From Limnohabitans sp. Rim8 (GTDB lineage Bacteria > Pseudomonadota > Gammaproteobacteria > Burkholderiales > Burkholderiaceae_C), in contig NZ_CAMDLM010000006.1 in NCBI RefSeq assembly GCF_945901735.1, positions 62,001 through 126,000 of the forward strand: 64,000 nucleotides of DNA, given 5' to 3'. Position 1 is the first letter of the stretch. Every line of letters starts with the position of its first letter. Positions 53,257 to 61,999 of this stretch are shown here, piece by piece. Both the position numbers and the translations under genes were made by a program. The notes under the pieces were generated by a model, which had not been told where the DNA came from, did no database searches, and saw nothing but the letters and a program-made list of their open reading frames with translations.

Positions 53257-54768
53257 ATGGAACTTTTTGACAACCTCGCGCTCGGTTTTGGGGTGGCGTT
53301 CACCTTTCAAAACCTGATGTACGCGTTCATCGGCTGTTTGCTGGGCACTTTGATTGGTGTGTTGCCGGGTGTGGGTCCTGTGGCCACCATCGCGATGCTG
53401 CTGCCAGCCACTTACGCACTGCCGCCCATTGCGGCTTTGATCATGTTGGCCGGTATTTATTACGGCGCCCAATACGGTGGCTCGACCACCGCGATTTTGG
53501 TCAACTTGCCCGGAGAAGCTTCGTCGGTCGTGACCATGATCGATGGCTACCAAATGGCCCGCAAAGGCCGCGCAGGCCCCGCTTTGGCGGCGGCCGGTTT
53601 GGGCTCCTTTTTTGCGGGTTGCGTGGGCACCTTGATCTTGGCCGCTTTTGCTGCACCGCTGACCGAAGTGGCCTTCAAGTTCGGCCCAGCCGAATACTTT
53701 TCGCTGATGGTCTTGGGTTTGATCGGTGCTGTGGTCTTGGCCTCTGGCTCGCTCATCAAAGCGGTCGGCATGATCGTGTTGGGCCTGTTGATGGGCCTGA
53801 TTGGCACCGACGTGAATTCGGGCGTGGCGCGTTTCAGCTTCGATATTCCGGAATTGACCGACGGCGTGGGCTTCATCGTGATCGCCATGGGCGTGTTCGG
53901 TTATGGCGAGATCATCTCCAACCTGTCCAAGCCTGAGGAAGACCGCGAAGTCTTCACGGCCAAAGTGACAGGCTTGATGCCCACGGCACAAGACTTCAAG
54001 AACATAGCGCCTGCGGTGTTGCGTGGCACCGCTTTGGGCTCGGCTTTGGGCATCTTGCCTGGTGGCGGTGCACTGCTTGCGGCTTTCGCGGCCTACACCA
54101 TTGAGAAGAAAACCAAGCTCGCTACGGGCGAAGTGCCTTTTGGCCAAGGCAACATCCGCGGTGTGGCTGCGCCAGAGTCGGCCAACAATGCCGCTTCGCA
54201 AACCTCGTTCATTCCCTTGCTGACGCTGGGCATTCCGCCCAACGCCGTGATGGCGCTGATGGTCGGTGCGATGACGATCCACAACATCCAGCCTGGCCCT
54301 CAGGTGATGACCAGCAACCCCGAGTTGTTCTGGGGCCTGATCGCGTCGATGTGGATCGGTAACGCGATGCTGATCATCTTGAACTTGCCCTTGATTGGTA
54401 TTTGGATCAAGTTGCTGTCGGTGCCTTACCGCTGGTTGTTCCCGGCCATCGTGCTGTTCTGCGCGATCGGGGTGTATTCGACCAACAACAACACCTGGGA
54501 CATCTGGATGGTGGCCATGTTTGGCGTGATTGGTTACGTCTTCATCAAGCTGGGCATGGAACCTGCGCCTTTGCTGTTGGGTTTCATCTTGGGCCCGATG
54601 ATGGAAGAAAACCTGCGCCGCGCCATGCTCTTGTCACGTGGTGACTGGAGCGTGTTCGTCACTCGCCCCTTGTCGGCCAGTTTGCTGGCGGTGGCGGTGC
54701 TGCTGCTCATCATCGTGGCTTTGCCTTCCATCAAGTCCAAACGCCAAGAGGCTTTTGTGGAAGAGTGA
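53257..54768 (+). CDS. tctA: Tripartite tricarboxylate transporter permease TctA
   Basis: A 503-residue inner-membrane transporter with about ten to twelve helices and an AGGAG ribosome site. The duplicated TctA signature is present: GTLIGVLPGVGPVATIAMLLP in the first half (GVLPGVGPVATIA) and GSALGILPGGGALLAAF in the second, along with YYGAQYGGSTTAILVNLPGE. It carries di- or tricarboxylates with a cation gradient. The gene is followed by two hairpins before the Bug gene. Confidence 0.95.
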   Translation: MELFDNLALGFGVAFTFQNLMYAFIGCLLGTLIGVLPGVGPVATIAMLLPATYALPPIAALIMLAGIYYGAQYGGSTTAILVNLPGEASSVVTMIDGYQMARKGRAGPALAAAGLGSFFAGCVGTLILAAFAAPLTEVAFKFGPAEYFSLMVLGLIGAVVLASGSLIKAVGMIVLGLLMGLIGTDVNSGVARFSFDIPELTDGVGFIVIAMGVFGYGEIISNLSKPEEDREVFTAKVTGLMPTAQDFKNIAPAVLRGTALGSALGILPGGGALLAAFAAYTIEKKTKLATGEVPFGQGNIRGVAAPESANNAASQTSFIPLLTLGIPPNAVMALMVGAMTIHNIQPGPQVMTSNPELFWGLIASMWIGNAMLIILNLPLIGIWIKLLSVPYRWLFPAIVLFCAIGVYSTNNNTWDIWMVAMFGVIGYVFIKLGMEPAPLLLGFILGPMMEENLRRAMLLSRGDWSVFVTRPLSASLLAVAVLLLIIVALPSIKSKRQEAFVEE

Positions 54769-54786
54769 CGCATCTTTGGGTTTGAA

Positions 54787-54828
54787 GGGGCCTGATGGCC
54801 CCCTGCAACGGCCTCTTCGGAGGCCGTT
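54787..54828 (+). terminator. Tandem hairpins after tctA
   Basis: GGGGCC-TGAT-GGCCCC (54787-54802) is followed by AACGGCCTC-TTCG-GAGGCCGTT (54807-54828), a 9-bp stem with a stable UUCG-type tetraloop. The T-run after it is weak (TTCTCTTT), so it may attenuate rather than fully stop transcription, lowering the level of the downstream receptor transcript or protecting tctBA RNA. Confidence 0.6.
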
Positions 54829-54952
54829 CTCTTTGGAAGGGGTCTTTCTGGTGAAGACCGAGGTCTTGTCACTTGGGTGCTACAGCGGCGCATGGCCTCT
54901 GAGACAATCATTTTTTGATTTTTGCGTCAGACTTTGGTTGAGGACCACCACC

Positions 54953-55927
54953 ATGAAAAAACGACATCTCCTTCGTGGCCTGTGCGCCGCCACCTTGGCC
55001 GTGGCCAGCCTGGGCCTGGCCCAAGCGCAGACCTACCCCAGCAAAGCCGTGCGCCTGATCGTGCCCTTCCCCGCGGGTGGCGCGACCGATTTGTTTGCCC
55101 GCACTTTGTCGCAAAAAATCAGCGAAAAACTGGGCCAAACCTTGGTGGTTGAAAACCGCCCGGGCGCAGGCGGCACCTTGGGCTCGGACCTGGCAGCCAA
55201 GGCCGCACCCGATGGCTACACGCTGCTCCTGTCGACCTCCAGCACGCACTCGATTGGCCCCAACCTGAACCCGCGCATGCCCTACGACGCGGTGCGCGAC
55301 TTCACGCCCATTGCCCATTTGGGCAACGCGCCCAGCATCATGTTGGTGCCCAACAATTCGCCCGCCAAAACCGTCAAAGAGTGGATCGACTACGCCAAAA
55401 AGAACCCCGGCCGTTTGAACTACGCCTCAAGTGGCAACGGCACCATCGTGCAGTTGTCGGCCGAGTTGTTCAAGGCGCAGGCCGATGTGTTTGTGTTGCA
55501 CATCCCCTACAAAGGCACGGCGCTGGCCATCCCTGATCTGATCACGGGCAAAGTGGACGTGCTGTTTGACAGCCTGCCCACGGGCATGCCGCATGTGCGC
55601 GACGGCCGCTTGCGTGCCCTGGGCGTGACCACCCTCAAGCCCACGGCGCTCGCACCAGGCATCCCAGCCATCGCCGATGTCTTGCCCGGCTACGAGTCCA
55701 ACACCTGGTTCGGTCTGTTTGGCTCTAAAGGCTTGCCGCCCGAGGTGGTCAGTCGTGTCAACACCGCAGCCAACCAGGTGCTGCAAGACCCTGAGGTGAT
55801 GGACAAGCTGCAGCGCTTTGGCATTGAGCCGGTGGGCGGCACGCCCGCCCAGTTCACCACCATGCTGGCCAGTGAATCGGCCAAATGGAAAAAAATCATC
55901 ACTGAGCGCAAGATCACATTGGACTGA
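54953..55927 (+). CDS. tctC: Bug family tripartite tricarboxylate transporter substrate-binding protein (TctC)
   Basis: A 324-residue periplasmic receptor with a Sec signal peptide (LRGLCAATLAVASLGLAQAQ, cleavage near residue 27). Loops VRLIVPFPAGGATDLFARTL and VVENRPGAGGTLGSD are standard. It follows tctBA in the same direction, so it is the probable receptor of that transporter, though a hairpin pair separates the genes by 184 bases. The ATG at 54953 is used; the open frame upstream is non-coding. The GGT-like gene starts 1 base after its stop. Confidence 0.94.
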   Translation: MKKRHLLRGLCAATLAVASLGLAQAQTYPSKAVRLIVPFPAGGATDLFARTLSQKISEKLGQTLVVENRPGAGGTLGSDLAAKAAPDGYTLLLSTSSTHSIGPNLNPRMPYDAVRDFTPIAHLGNAPSIMLVPNNSPAKTVKEWIDYAKKNPGRLNYASSGNGTIVQLSAELFKAQADVFVLHIPYKGTALAIPDLITGKVDVLFDSLPTGMPHVRDGRLRALGVTTLKPTALAPGIPAIADVLPGYESNTWFGLFGSKGLPPEVVSRVNTAANQVLQDPEVMDKLQRFGIEPVGGTPAQFTTMLASESAKWKKIITERKITLD

Positions 55928-55928
55928 C

Positions 55929-57551
55929 ATGAACTTCGACTACCAATTCCCCTACACCAGCACCCGCCTGCCGCTGTTTGCGCGCAACATCGTGTCCACT
56001 TCGCACCCGCTGGCTGCGCAAGCGGGCCTGCGCATGATGCTCAAGGGCGGCAACGCGGTCGACGCGGCCATTGCCGCTGCCGCCGTCATCACCTTGACCG
56101 AGCCGGTCAGCAATGGTCTGGGCTCGGACGCCTTTGCCATCCTTTGGGACGGCAAAGAGTTGCATGGCCTGAACGCTTCCGGCCCGGCCCCGGCCACCTG
56201 GACGCCCGATTACTTTCACCGCAAGTACGGGGCCGATGCCAAAACACCGCCCAAGCGCGGCTTTGATTCGGTCAGCGTGCCCGGCGCGGTCGCGGGCTGG
56301 GTGGCCTTGAGTGAGCGCTTTGGCAAACTGCCCTTTGCCGATTTGCTGGAGCCTGCCATCGAGGTGGCCGAGCGCGGCTATTTGATCCCGGTGGTGGTGC
56401 AGCAAAAGTGGGAAGCCGCCACGCCCGAGCTGCAGTCGCAGCCGGGCTTTGCGCAGAGCTTCTTGCCCTGGGGCCGTGCGCCGCAGGTGGGCGAGTTGTT
56501 CCAGTTCAAAAACGCAGCGCGTGGCCTCAGGGCCATTGCTGCCACCAAAGGCCAAGCGCTGTATGGCGGCGAGATTGCCGAAGCCATCGAAAAGTTTGCC
56601 AAGGACAACGGCGGCAGCATCACCGCCAAAGACCTGGCCGATTACAAGCCCGAGTGGGTCAAGCCCATGGCGCAAGACTACCGGGGTTACACCCTGCACG
56701 AGATCCCGCCCAACGGCCAGGGCATCGCCGCTTTGATCGCGCTCGGCATCCTGTCTCACTTTGACCTGGCCAGCCACAAGGTGGACAGCGCCGATTCGCA
56801 GCACCTGCAGATCGAAGCCATGAAGCTGGCCTTTGCCGACGTGTACCGTTATGTGGCCGACCCGCGCTTCATGGAGCTGCCGCCTGAGCAAATGCTGGAC
56901 CCGGCCTATCTGGCCAGCCGCGCCAAGCTGATCGACATGAAAAAGGCGCAGGACTTCAAGGCGGGCAACCCGGTCAAGGGTGGCACGATTTACCTCACGG
57001 CCGCCGATGAAAACGGCATGATGATCAGCTTCATCCAGAGCAACTACATGGGTTTTGGCTCGGGTGTGGTCGAGCCCACTTATGGCATCAGCCTGCAAAA
57101 CCGAGGCCATGGTTTCAGCACCGACCTGCAGGGCCCCAACCCTGCCAACTTGGTGCTGCCGGGCAAGCGGCCGTTCCAGACCATCATCCCGGCTTTCCTC
57201 ACCAAAGACGGTCAGCCTGTGATGAGCTACGGCGTGATGGGTGGCAACATGCAACCGCAGGGCCACATGCAAACCCTGGTGCGCATGCTCGACTACGGCC
57301 AGAACCCACAAACCGCCTGCGATGCGCCGCGTTGGCGCTTCAACACCGGCTTGAACATCAACGTCGAAGCCGCGATGAACGGCCAGACCGTGCAAGACTT
57401 GATCGCACGCGGGCATCAATTGGACGTCATCAACGACTCATACCAAGACTTTGGCGCAGGCCAGTTCATCTGGCGCATGGGCAATCCCGCTGTGGAGGGC
57501 TACCAAGCCGCCAGCGACCCGCGCCGCGACGGCCAGGCCGTTGGCTTTTGA
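55929..57551 (+). CDS. Gamma-glutamyltransferase-like Ntn hydrolase
   Basis: A 540-residue GGT-family protein without a signal peptide. The self-processing Thr is Thr353 in GGTIYLTAADENG, where canonical enzymes read TTHxS-V-V-D, so Thr is kept but the neighbouring TH is Ile-Tyr. The loop that normally holds the glutamate-binding Arg reads LNASGPAPA, without Arg. It may therefore act on another amide or ester. It starts one base after the Bug gene and overlaps the DMT exporter by 1 base (TGATG), suggesting a joint role in uptake and processing of one compound. Confidence 0.88.
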   Translation: MNFDYQFPYTSTRLPLFARNIVSTSHPLAAQAGLRMMLKGGNAVDAAIAAAAVITLTEPVSNGLGSDAFAILWDGKELHGLNASGPAPATWTPDYFHRKYGADAKTPPKRGFDSVSVPGAVAGWVALSERFGKLPFADLLEPAIEVAERGYLIPVVVQQKWEAATPELQSQPGFAQSFLPWGRAPQVGELFQFKNAARGLRAIAATKGQALYGGEIAEAIEKFAKDNGGSITAKDLADYKPEWVKPMAQDYRGYTLHEIPPNGQGIAALIALGILSHFDLASHKVDSADSQHLQIEAMKLAFADVYRYVADPRFMELPPEQMLDPAYLASRAKLIDMKKAQDFKAGNPVKGGTIYLTAADENGMMISFIQSNYMGFGSGVVEPTYGISLQNRGHGFSTDLQGPNPANLVLPGKRPFQTIIPAFLTKDGQPVMSYGVMGGNMQPQGHMQTLVRMLDYGQNPQTACDAPRWRFNTGLNINVEAAMNGQTVQDLIARGHQLDVINDSYQDFGAGQFIWRMGNPAVEGYQAASDPRRDGQAVGF

Positions 57552-58456
57552 TGTCGGGCAATCCCCCGTCGCAACTCACCGCAGGTCTTTTGTTGGCCGC
57601 TGCAGGCTCGATCGCCTTCAGCGGCAAGGCCATCATCGTCAAGCTGGCTTACCGCTATGGCGTAGACGCTGTGACCTTGCTCATGCTGCGCATGCTGATG
57701 GCGCTGCCCATGTTTGCGCTGATGGCCTGGTGGGCAGGCCGGGACAAAGCGCCCCTGGAGCGGCAGGATTGGCTGGGTGTGCTGGGTTTGGGGTTTTGCG
57801 GTTATTACCTGTCGAGCTTTTTGGACTTTTGGGGGCTGGAGTACATCAGCGCTTCGCTCGAGCGCTTGATCCTTTACCTCAACCCCACGCTGGTGCTGGT
57901 GCTGGGTTGGTTTCTGTATAAAAAGCGCATTGCACAACGCCAAGCGGTGGCCATGGCCATCAGCTACTCGGGTGTGTTGTTGGTGTTTGGGCACGAGCTG
58001 AGTCTGGCGGGCACGAATGCCGCTTTGGGCGCGCTCTTGGTGTTTTTGAGCGCCGTGACCTACGCGGTCTACCTGACTTACAGCGGCCAGCTGGTCAAGC
58101 GTCTGGGCTCTTTACGCTTGGCGGGTTGGGCCAGCACGGCCGCTTGTGTTTTTTGCCTGCTGCAATTTGTCTTGCTCAGGCCTTTGGATGTATCGCAGGT
58201 GCATGAACAGGTGCTTTGGCTGTCGCTGCTCAATGCGGTGGCGTGTACGGCTTTGCCGGTGCTGCTGGTCATGATGGCCATTGAGCGCATCGGGCCGGGC
58301 CTGACGGCGCAAACCGGCATGATCGGCCCCATGTCCACCTTGCTGATGGGCGTGTGGATTTTGGGCGAACCTTTTAATGCATGGATCATCGCGGGAACCG
58401 CTCTGGTTTTGAGCGGTGTGTTTTGGGTCACGCGGCCAGACGGCCGCACTTCATAA
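57551..58456 (+). CDS. DMT superfamily (EamA) transporter
   Basis: A 301-residue inner-membrane protein with ten helices in two EamA repeats. The first starts LTAGLLLAAAGSIAFSGKA and the second GALLVFLSAVTYAVYLTYSG; a conserved Pro/Glu pattern appears in LGEPFNAW near the end. It resembles amino-acid or metabolite exporters. The ATG at 57551 overlaps the GGT-like stop. The next gene, an SDR, begins 15 bases later. Confidence 0.9.
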   Translation: MSGNPPSQLTAGLLLAAAGSIAFSGKAIIVKLAYRYGVDAVTLLMLRMLMALPMFALMAWWAGRDKAPLERQDWLGVLGLGFCGYYLSSFLDFWGLEYISASLERLILYLNPTLVLVLGWFLYKKRIAQRQAVAMAISYSGVLLVFGHELSLAGTNAALGALLVFLSAVTYAVYLTYSGQLVKRLGSLRLAGWASTAACVFCLLQFVLLRPLDVSQVHEQVLWLSLLNAVACTALPVLLVMMAIERIGPGLTAQTGMIGPMSTLLMGVWILGEPFNAWIIAGTALVLSGVFWVTRPDGRTS

Positions 58457-58471
58457 TTTCAGGAGATCAAC

Positions 58472-59272
58472 ATGGACTTGGGCATTGCAGGCAAATGGGC
58501 TTTGGTGGGTGGCGCAAGCAAGGGCTTGGGCTGGGGTTGCGCACGGGCCTTGGCCCTCGAAGGCGTGAACGTGGTCATGGTGGCACGCGGTGCCGAGGTG
58601 CTGAACAAAGCTGTGGACGACTTGCGCGCCGAAACAGGCGGCAAGGTGAAATTGATCGCTGTGGCGCAAGACATCACCACCGAAGCCGGACGCGAAGCCA
58701 TCTGGAACGTGCCCGGTGGTCCCGGCAAAGATTACGACATCGTGGTCACCAACGCTGGCGGCCCGCCCCCTGGCGATTTCCGTGACTGGGACCGCGACGC
58801 CTGGATCAAGGCCATCGACGCCAACATGCTCACGCCCATTGAACTCATCAAGGCCACTGTGGACCGCATGGCCGCACGCGGCTTTGGCCGCATTGTCAAC
58901 ATCACCTCCAGCTCGGTGAAGTCTCCCATCGACGTGTTGGGCTTGTCCAACGGTGCGCGCAGCGGCCTGACCGGATTTGTGGCCGGCACATCGCGCAGCA
59001 AAATTGCGGGGCAGGGCGTGACCATCAACAACTTGTTGCCCGGCAAGTTCGACACCGACCGCATCCGCTCGACCTTGCCGGCCATGGCGCAAAAGGCGGG
59101 CAAGACGGTGGATGAGTTGCGCGTGATCCAGCAAGCACAGATTCCGGCAGGCCGCTATGGCAACCCGCAAGAGTTCGGTGCCATCTGCGCCTTTTTGTGC
59201 AGCCAGCACGCGGCTTACATGACGGGCCAAAACGTGTTGGCCGATGGTGGGGCCTATCCGGGCACGTATTGA
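58472..59272 (+). CDS. SDR family oxidoreductase with atypical active site
   Basis: A 266-residue short-chain dehydrogenase of the 3-oxoacyl-ACP reductase-like group. The cofactor motif is VGGASKGLGWG (residues 11-21), and NAGG occurs near residue 92. The catalytic serine lies in INITSSSVKSP-like IVNITSSSVKS, but the usual Tyr-x3-Lys is replaced by GLSNGARSG. The family's position for Tyr is Ser or Asn, a feature of some annotated SDR members. A good AGGAG site precedes the ATG. Substrate unknown. Confidence 0.87.
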   Translation: MDLGIAGKWALVGGASKGLGWGCARALALEGVNVVMVARGAEVLNKAVDDLRAETGGKVKLIAVAQDITTEAGREAIWNVPGGPGKDYDIVVTNAGGPPPGDFRDWDRDAWIKAIDANMLTPIELIKATVDRMAARGFGRIVNITSSSVKSPIDVLGLSNGARSGLTGFVAGTSRSKIAGQGVTINNLLPGKFDTDRIRSTLPAMAQKAGKTVDELRVIQQAQIPAGRYGNPQEFGAICAFLCSQHAAYMTGQNVLADGGAYPGTY

Positions 59273-59289
59273 CGCGGGTCAGGAGCGGC

Positions 59290-60615
59290 TCAATGCAGCT
59301 TCACCGTCGGGTTGGTTTGTTTGGTGATCATGCGCGACAGGGTAAAGAGCGTGGTTTTGATGAGGCCGTGAATGGCCAGCTCATGCAATTTGTACAAAGA
59401 CAGGTACATGAGCTTGGCAAAGTAACCTTCGATCATCAGACTCTTGCCTGTCAAGCCGCCCATCATGTTGCCTACCGTTGTGAACTTGCCCAGCGACACC
59501 AATGAGCCGAAGTCTCTGTAACGGTAGGCTTTCAGAGGCTGATGGGCCATGCGGCGTTTGATTTGCTGAAACATGTGCGTGGCCTGCTGGTGTGCGGCTT
59601 GCGCACGCGGGGGCACAAAGCCAGCCCGGCCGCCATCGGCATCAGAGCAGGGGCAAGCGGCGCAGTCACCCAACGCAAAAACATCGGGGTCGCGCGTGGT
59701 TTGCAGCGTATCGAAGACGACCAACTGGTTGATGCGGTTGGTTTCAAGACCGCTGAAGTCTTTCAAAAAATCAGGTGCTTTCACGCCTGCTGCCCACACC
59801 ACCAGCTCAGATTCGATCTCGCGTCCATCGGCCAAACGAATGCCGGTGGGCGTGACCTCCATCACCTTGGAACTGGTGAGGACTTGGACACCCAGATGGG
59901 AGAGGAGTTTCTCTGTGGCTTGGGACATGCGTGGCTGCAAAGCAGGCAATATGCGGTCGGCCGCCTCGATCAAGCTGACTTTGATGTCCTTGTCCACGTC
60001 AATGCGGTCCAAGCCAAATGCCACCACCTCGCGCGTGGTGCGGTGCAGCTCTGCGGCCAACTCGACGCCCGTGGCACCCGCGCCAATGATGGCCACATGC
60101 AATTGACGTTTGTGAATGACTTCTGATTGGTGGTGCGCGCGGATACACGCATTGACCATCTTGGAATGGAATGACTTGGCGTCGTGTTGTGTTTCCAACT
60201 TCAGCGCGTACGCTTTGACGCCCTGGGTGCCAAAGTCGTTGCTCAAGCTGCCGATGCAAATCACCAGCGTGTCGTAGCTGATGCGCTGAGTGGGTGTGAC
60301 GGCGACGCCATCCTCGTCCAAATAAGGCGCGAGCTCAATGGTTTTATGAGACCGGTCAAGCCCCGCGAGCTCACCGATGCGAAAAGTGAAGTGATGCCAA
60401 TGGGCTTGGGCCATGTAATCGACTTCGTGGTCGCCCAGGTCCATGCTGCCCGAGGCGATTTCATGCAGCTTGGGCTTCCAAATGTGCGTGCGGTTTTTAT
60501 CGACCAGGGTGACAACTGCACGCTTGTTTCGGCCATAGGCATGTCCCAGTCGGGTTGCGAGTTCCAGTCCCCCAGCGCCGCCACCCACGATGACGATTTT
60601 GTGTTGTTTGCTCAT
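59290..60615 (-). CDS. ndh: NAD(P)/FAD-dependent oxidoreductase, type II NADH dehydrogenase-like
   Basis: A 441-residue flavoprotein with an FAD-binding GGGAGGLELATRLG near residues 11-24 and an NAD(P)-binding IIGAGATGVELAAEL. ALGDCAACP, with SLGKFTTVGNMMGG near the C-terminus, and a terminal amphipathic helix for membrane attachment fit NDH-2, which passes electrons from NADH to quinone without pumping protons. It converges with the SDR gene. The 5' region is AT-rich. Confidence 0.9.
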   Translation of the reverse strand: MSKQHKIVIVGGGAGGLELATRLGHAYGRNKRAVVTLVDKNRTHIWKPKLHEIASGSMDLGDHEVDYMAQAHWHHFTFRIGELAGLDRSHKTIELAPYLDEDGVAVTPTQRISYDTLVICIGSLSNDFGTQGVKAYALKLETQHDAKSFHSKMVNACIRAHHQSEVIHKRQLHVAIIGAGATGVELAAELHRTTREVVAFGLDRIDVDKDIKVSLIEAADRILPALQPRMSQATEKLLSHLGVQVLTSSKVMEVTPTGIRLADGREIESELVVWAAGVKAPDFLKDFSGLETNRINQLVVFDTLQTTRDPDVFALGDCAACPCSDADGGRAGFVPPRAQAAHQQATHMFQQIKRRMAHQPLKAYRYRDFGSLVSLGKFTTVGNMMGGLTGKSLMIEGYFAKLMYLSLYKLHELAIHGLIKTTLFTLSRMITKQTNPTVKLH

Positions 60616-60966
60616 GTTTCGGCCCGCGTTTTTGCAATCAGTTCAGTTCGCCCATTCAAACGCCGCAAAGCCACTGCTGAGAAACATTCAATAAAAGGTC
60701 ATTCCTATTATTTTGAAGGAAAAAACACTGACATCGCCTCGAATGTCCAGAATTTCCATGAATGGGGTATTTTTTATCGGTCGTTACACCTTATTGATTT
60801 GAAAGAATTTTTTCAATGACCGAGTTGCAACCTTCAGCCTCACCCTCGGATGCACCGCGAAAAGCACCAGTCGCAGTGAAAAAGTCGTTTGTAAAACGGC
60901 CGCCTGTGCTCGCATCCAGAATCAACTTCGGAACGCGTTGATCCAACTGCGCAAAAGCCCTGTGGC
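60616..60966. other. Intergenic region, no gene seen
   Basis: 351 bases between ndh and the DMT permease gene, both on the minus strand. The middle (about 60680-60820) is visibly AT-rich against the GC-rich surroundings. It contains an inverted repeat TTGAAA-GAATTT-TTTCAA (60799-60816) and the presumed ndh promoter. No credible ORF, RNA gene or terminator T-run was found. Confidence 0.5.
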
Positions 60967-61866
60967 CTATGGCCTGGCCGACACCACGATCCCACCCACG
61001 ATCAGCGCAAACGCGGCGATGTGATATAGGTGCGGCAGCTCGCCCAAAAACGCCGCTGACAAAATGGCAGCAAACAGCGGCGTCAGGTTGGCAAAAAAGC
61101 CGGCCACGGCTGGCCCAGCCTTTTGGATGCCCAATCCCCAGCAGCGGTAAGCCAGCACGGCCGGGCCCACCGCCACAAAGGCCAGCGCAGCGATCAAGGG
61201 CCAACTCCAGCGGATGTGGGCGTCGGTCAGGCCCCATTCCATGCCCGCAAACAAGCCCGACCAAGCCAGGCCGAACACCACCTGCGCGAGCAAAAAGGCC
61301 GCCCAGTCGTTGCGGATGGCTTCGGGTTCGTCCTTGCGGGAGAGCAGCCAGCTGTACCAGGACCAGCAGGCCGTGGCCAGCAAGATGAACAAATCGCCCA
61401 CGACCAAACGCACCGCCATGAGCTGCGCCCAGTCGCCCCGCGACAACACCACCAGCACGCCAAAAATCGAGAGCACCGCCCCATACACCTGGACGCGCCG
61501 CACCGGCGCCTGAAAAAACAGTGCCCCAATACCCAACATCCAGACGGGCCCACTGGCCGCCACCAAGGTCACATTCAGCGGGGTGGAAGTTTGCAACGCC
61601 AGGTATTGCAGCGCGTTGTAGCAGCCCACGCCCAGCAAACTGAGCAGGGCAAAACGCCGCCAGTGCTGCCACATTCCGCTGCTGCGCCGCAGAACCCACG
61701 CCGCCAAGGGCAACAAAATGAACAAGGCCACGGCCCAACGTAAAAAGTTGAGCGTGATGGGTGGCACCCAATCGCTGACCAGACGGCCCACCACGGCATT
61801 GCCCGCCCACAGCAAAGGGGGGACCGTCAGAAGCAAAGCGGTCACGGGCGAAAGTTTTTGGGTCAT
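60967..61866 (-). CDS. DMT superfamily (EamA) transporter
   Basis: A 299-residue protein with ten membrane helices in two EamA repeats. LLLTVPPLLWAGNAVVGR opens the first and GDLFILLATACWSWYSWLLS the second. It resembles drug or metabolite transporters; the cargo is unknown. The ATG at 61866 is used, since the 54 bases upstream in frame are not family-like. It diverges from the quinone oxidoreductase gene. Confidence 0.9.
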   Translation of the reverse strand: MTQKLSPVTALLLTVPPLLWAGNAVVGRLVSDWVPPITLNFLRWAVALFILLPLAAWVLRRSSGMWQHWRRFALLSLLGVGCYNALQYLALQTSTPLNVTLVAASGPVWMLGIGALFFQAPVRRVQVYGAVLSIFGVLVVLSRGDWAQLMAVRLVVGDLFILLATACWSWYSWLLSRKDEPEAIRNDWAAFLLAQVVFGLAWSGLFAGMEWGLTDAHIRWSWPLIAALAFVAVGPAVLAYRCWGLGIQKAGPAVAGFFANLTPLFAAILSAAFLGELPHLYHIAAFALIVGGIVVSARP

Positions 61867-61999
61867 GCGGCAATGTAGCGGCATTCGGGTTTTCCCGCTG
61901 TCGCCGAACTGTCCCGCCACCGTCCCTGTTCCCTGCTGGGAGACACGATTCGTGGCAAAGTCGCCAATTCAAAAACATCACTTCCACAGGAGATTTCCC

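Noticed and set aside
55914..57419. 501-codon antisense frame over the GGT-like gene
   Set aside because: The plus-strand GGT-like protein carries the family motifs, and the antisense product is typical of GC-rich shadows.
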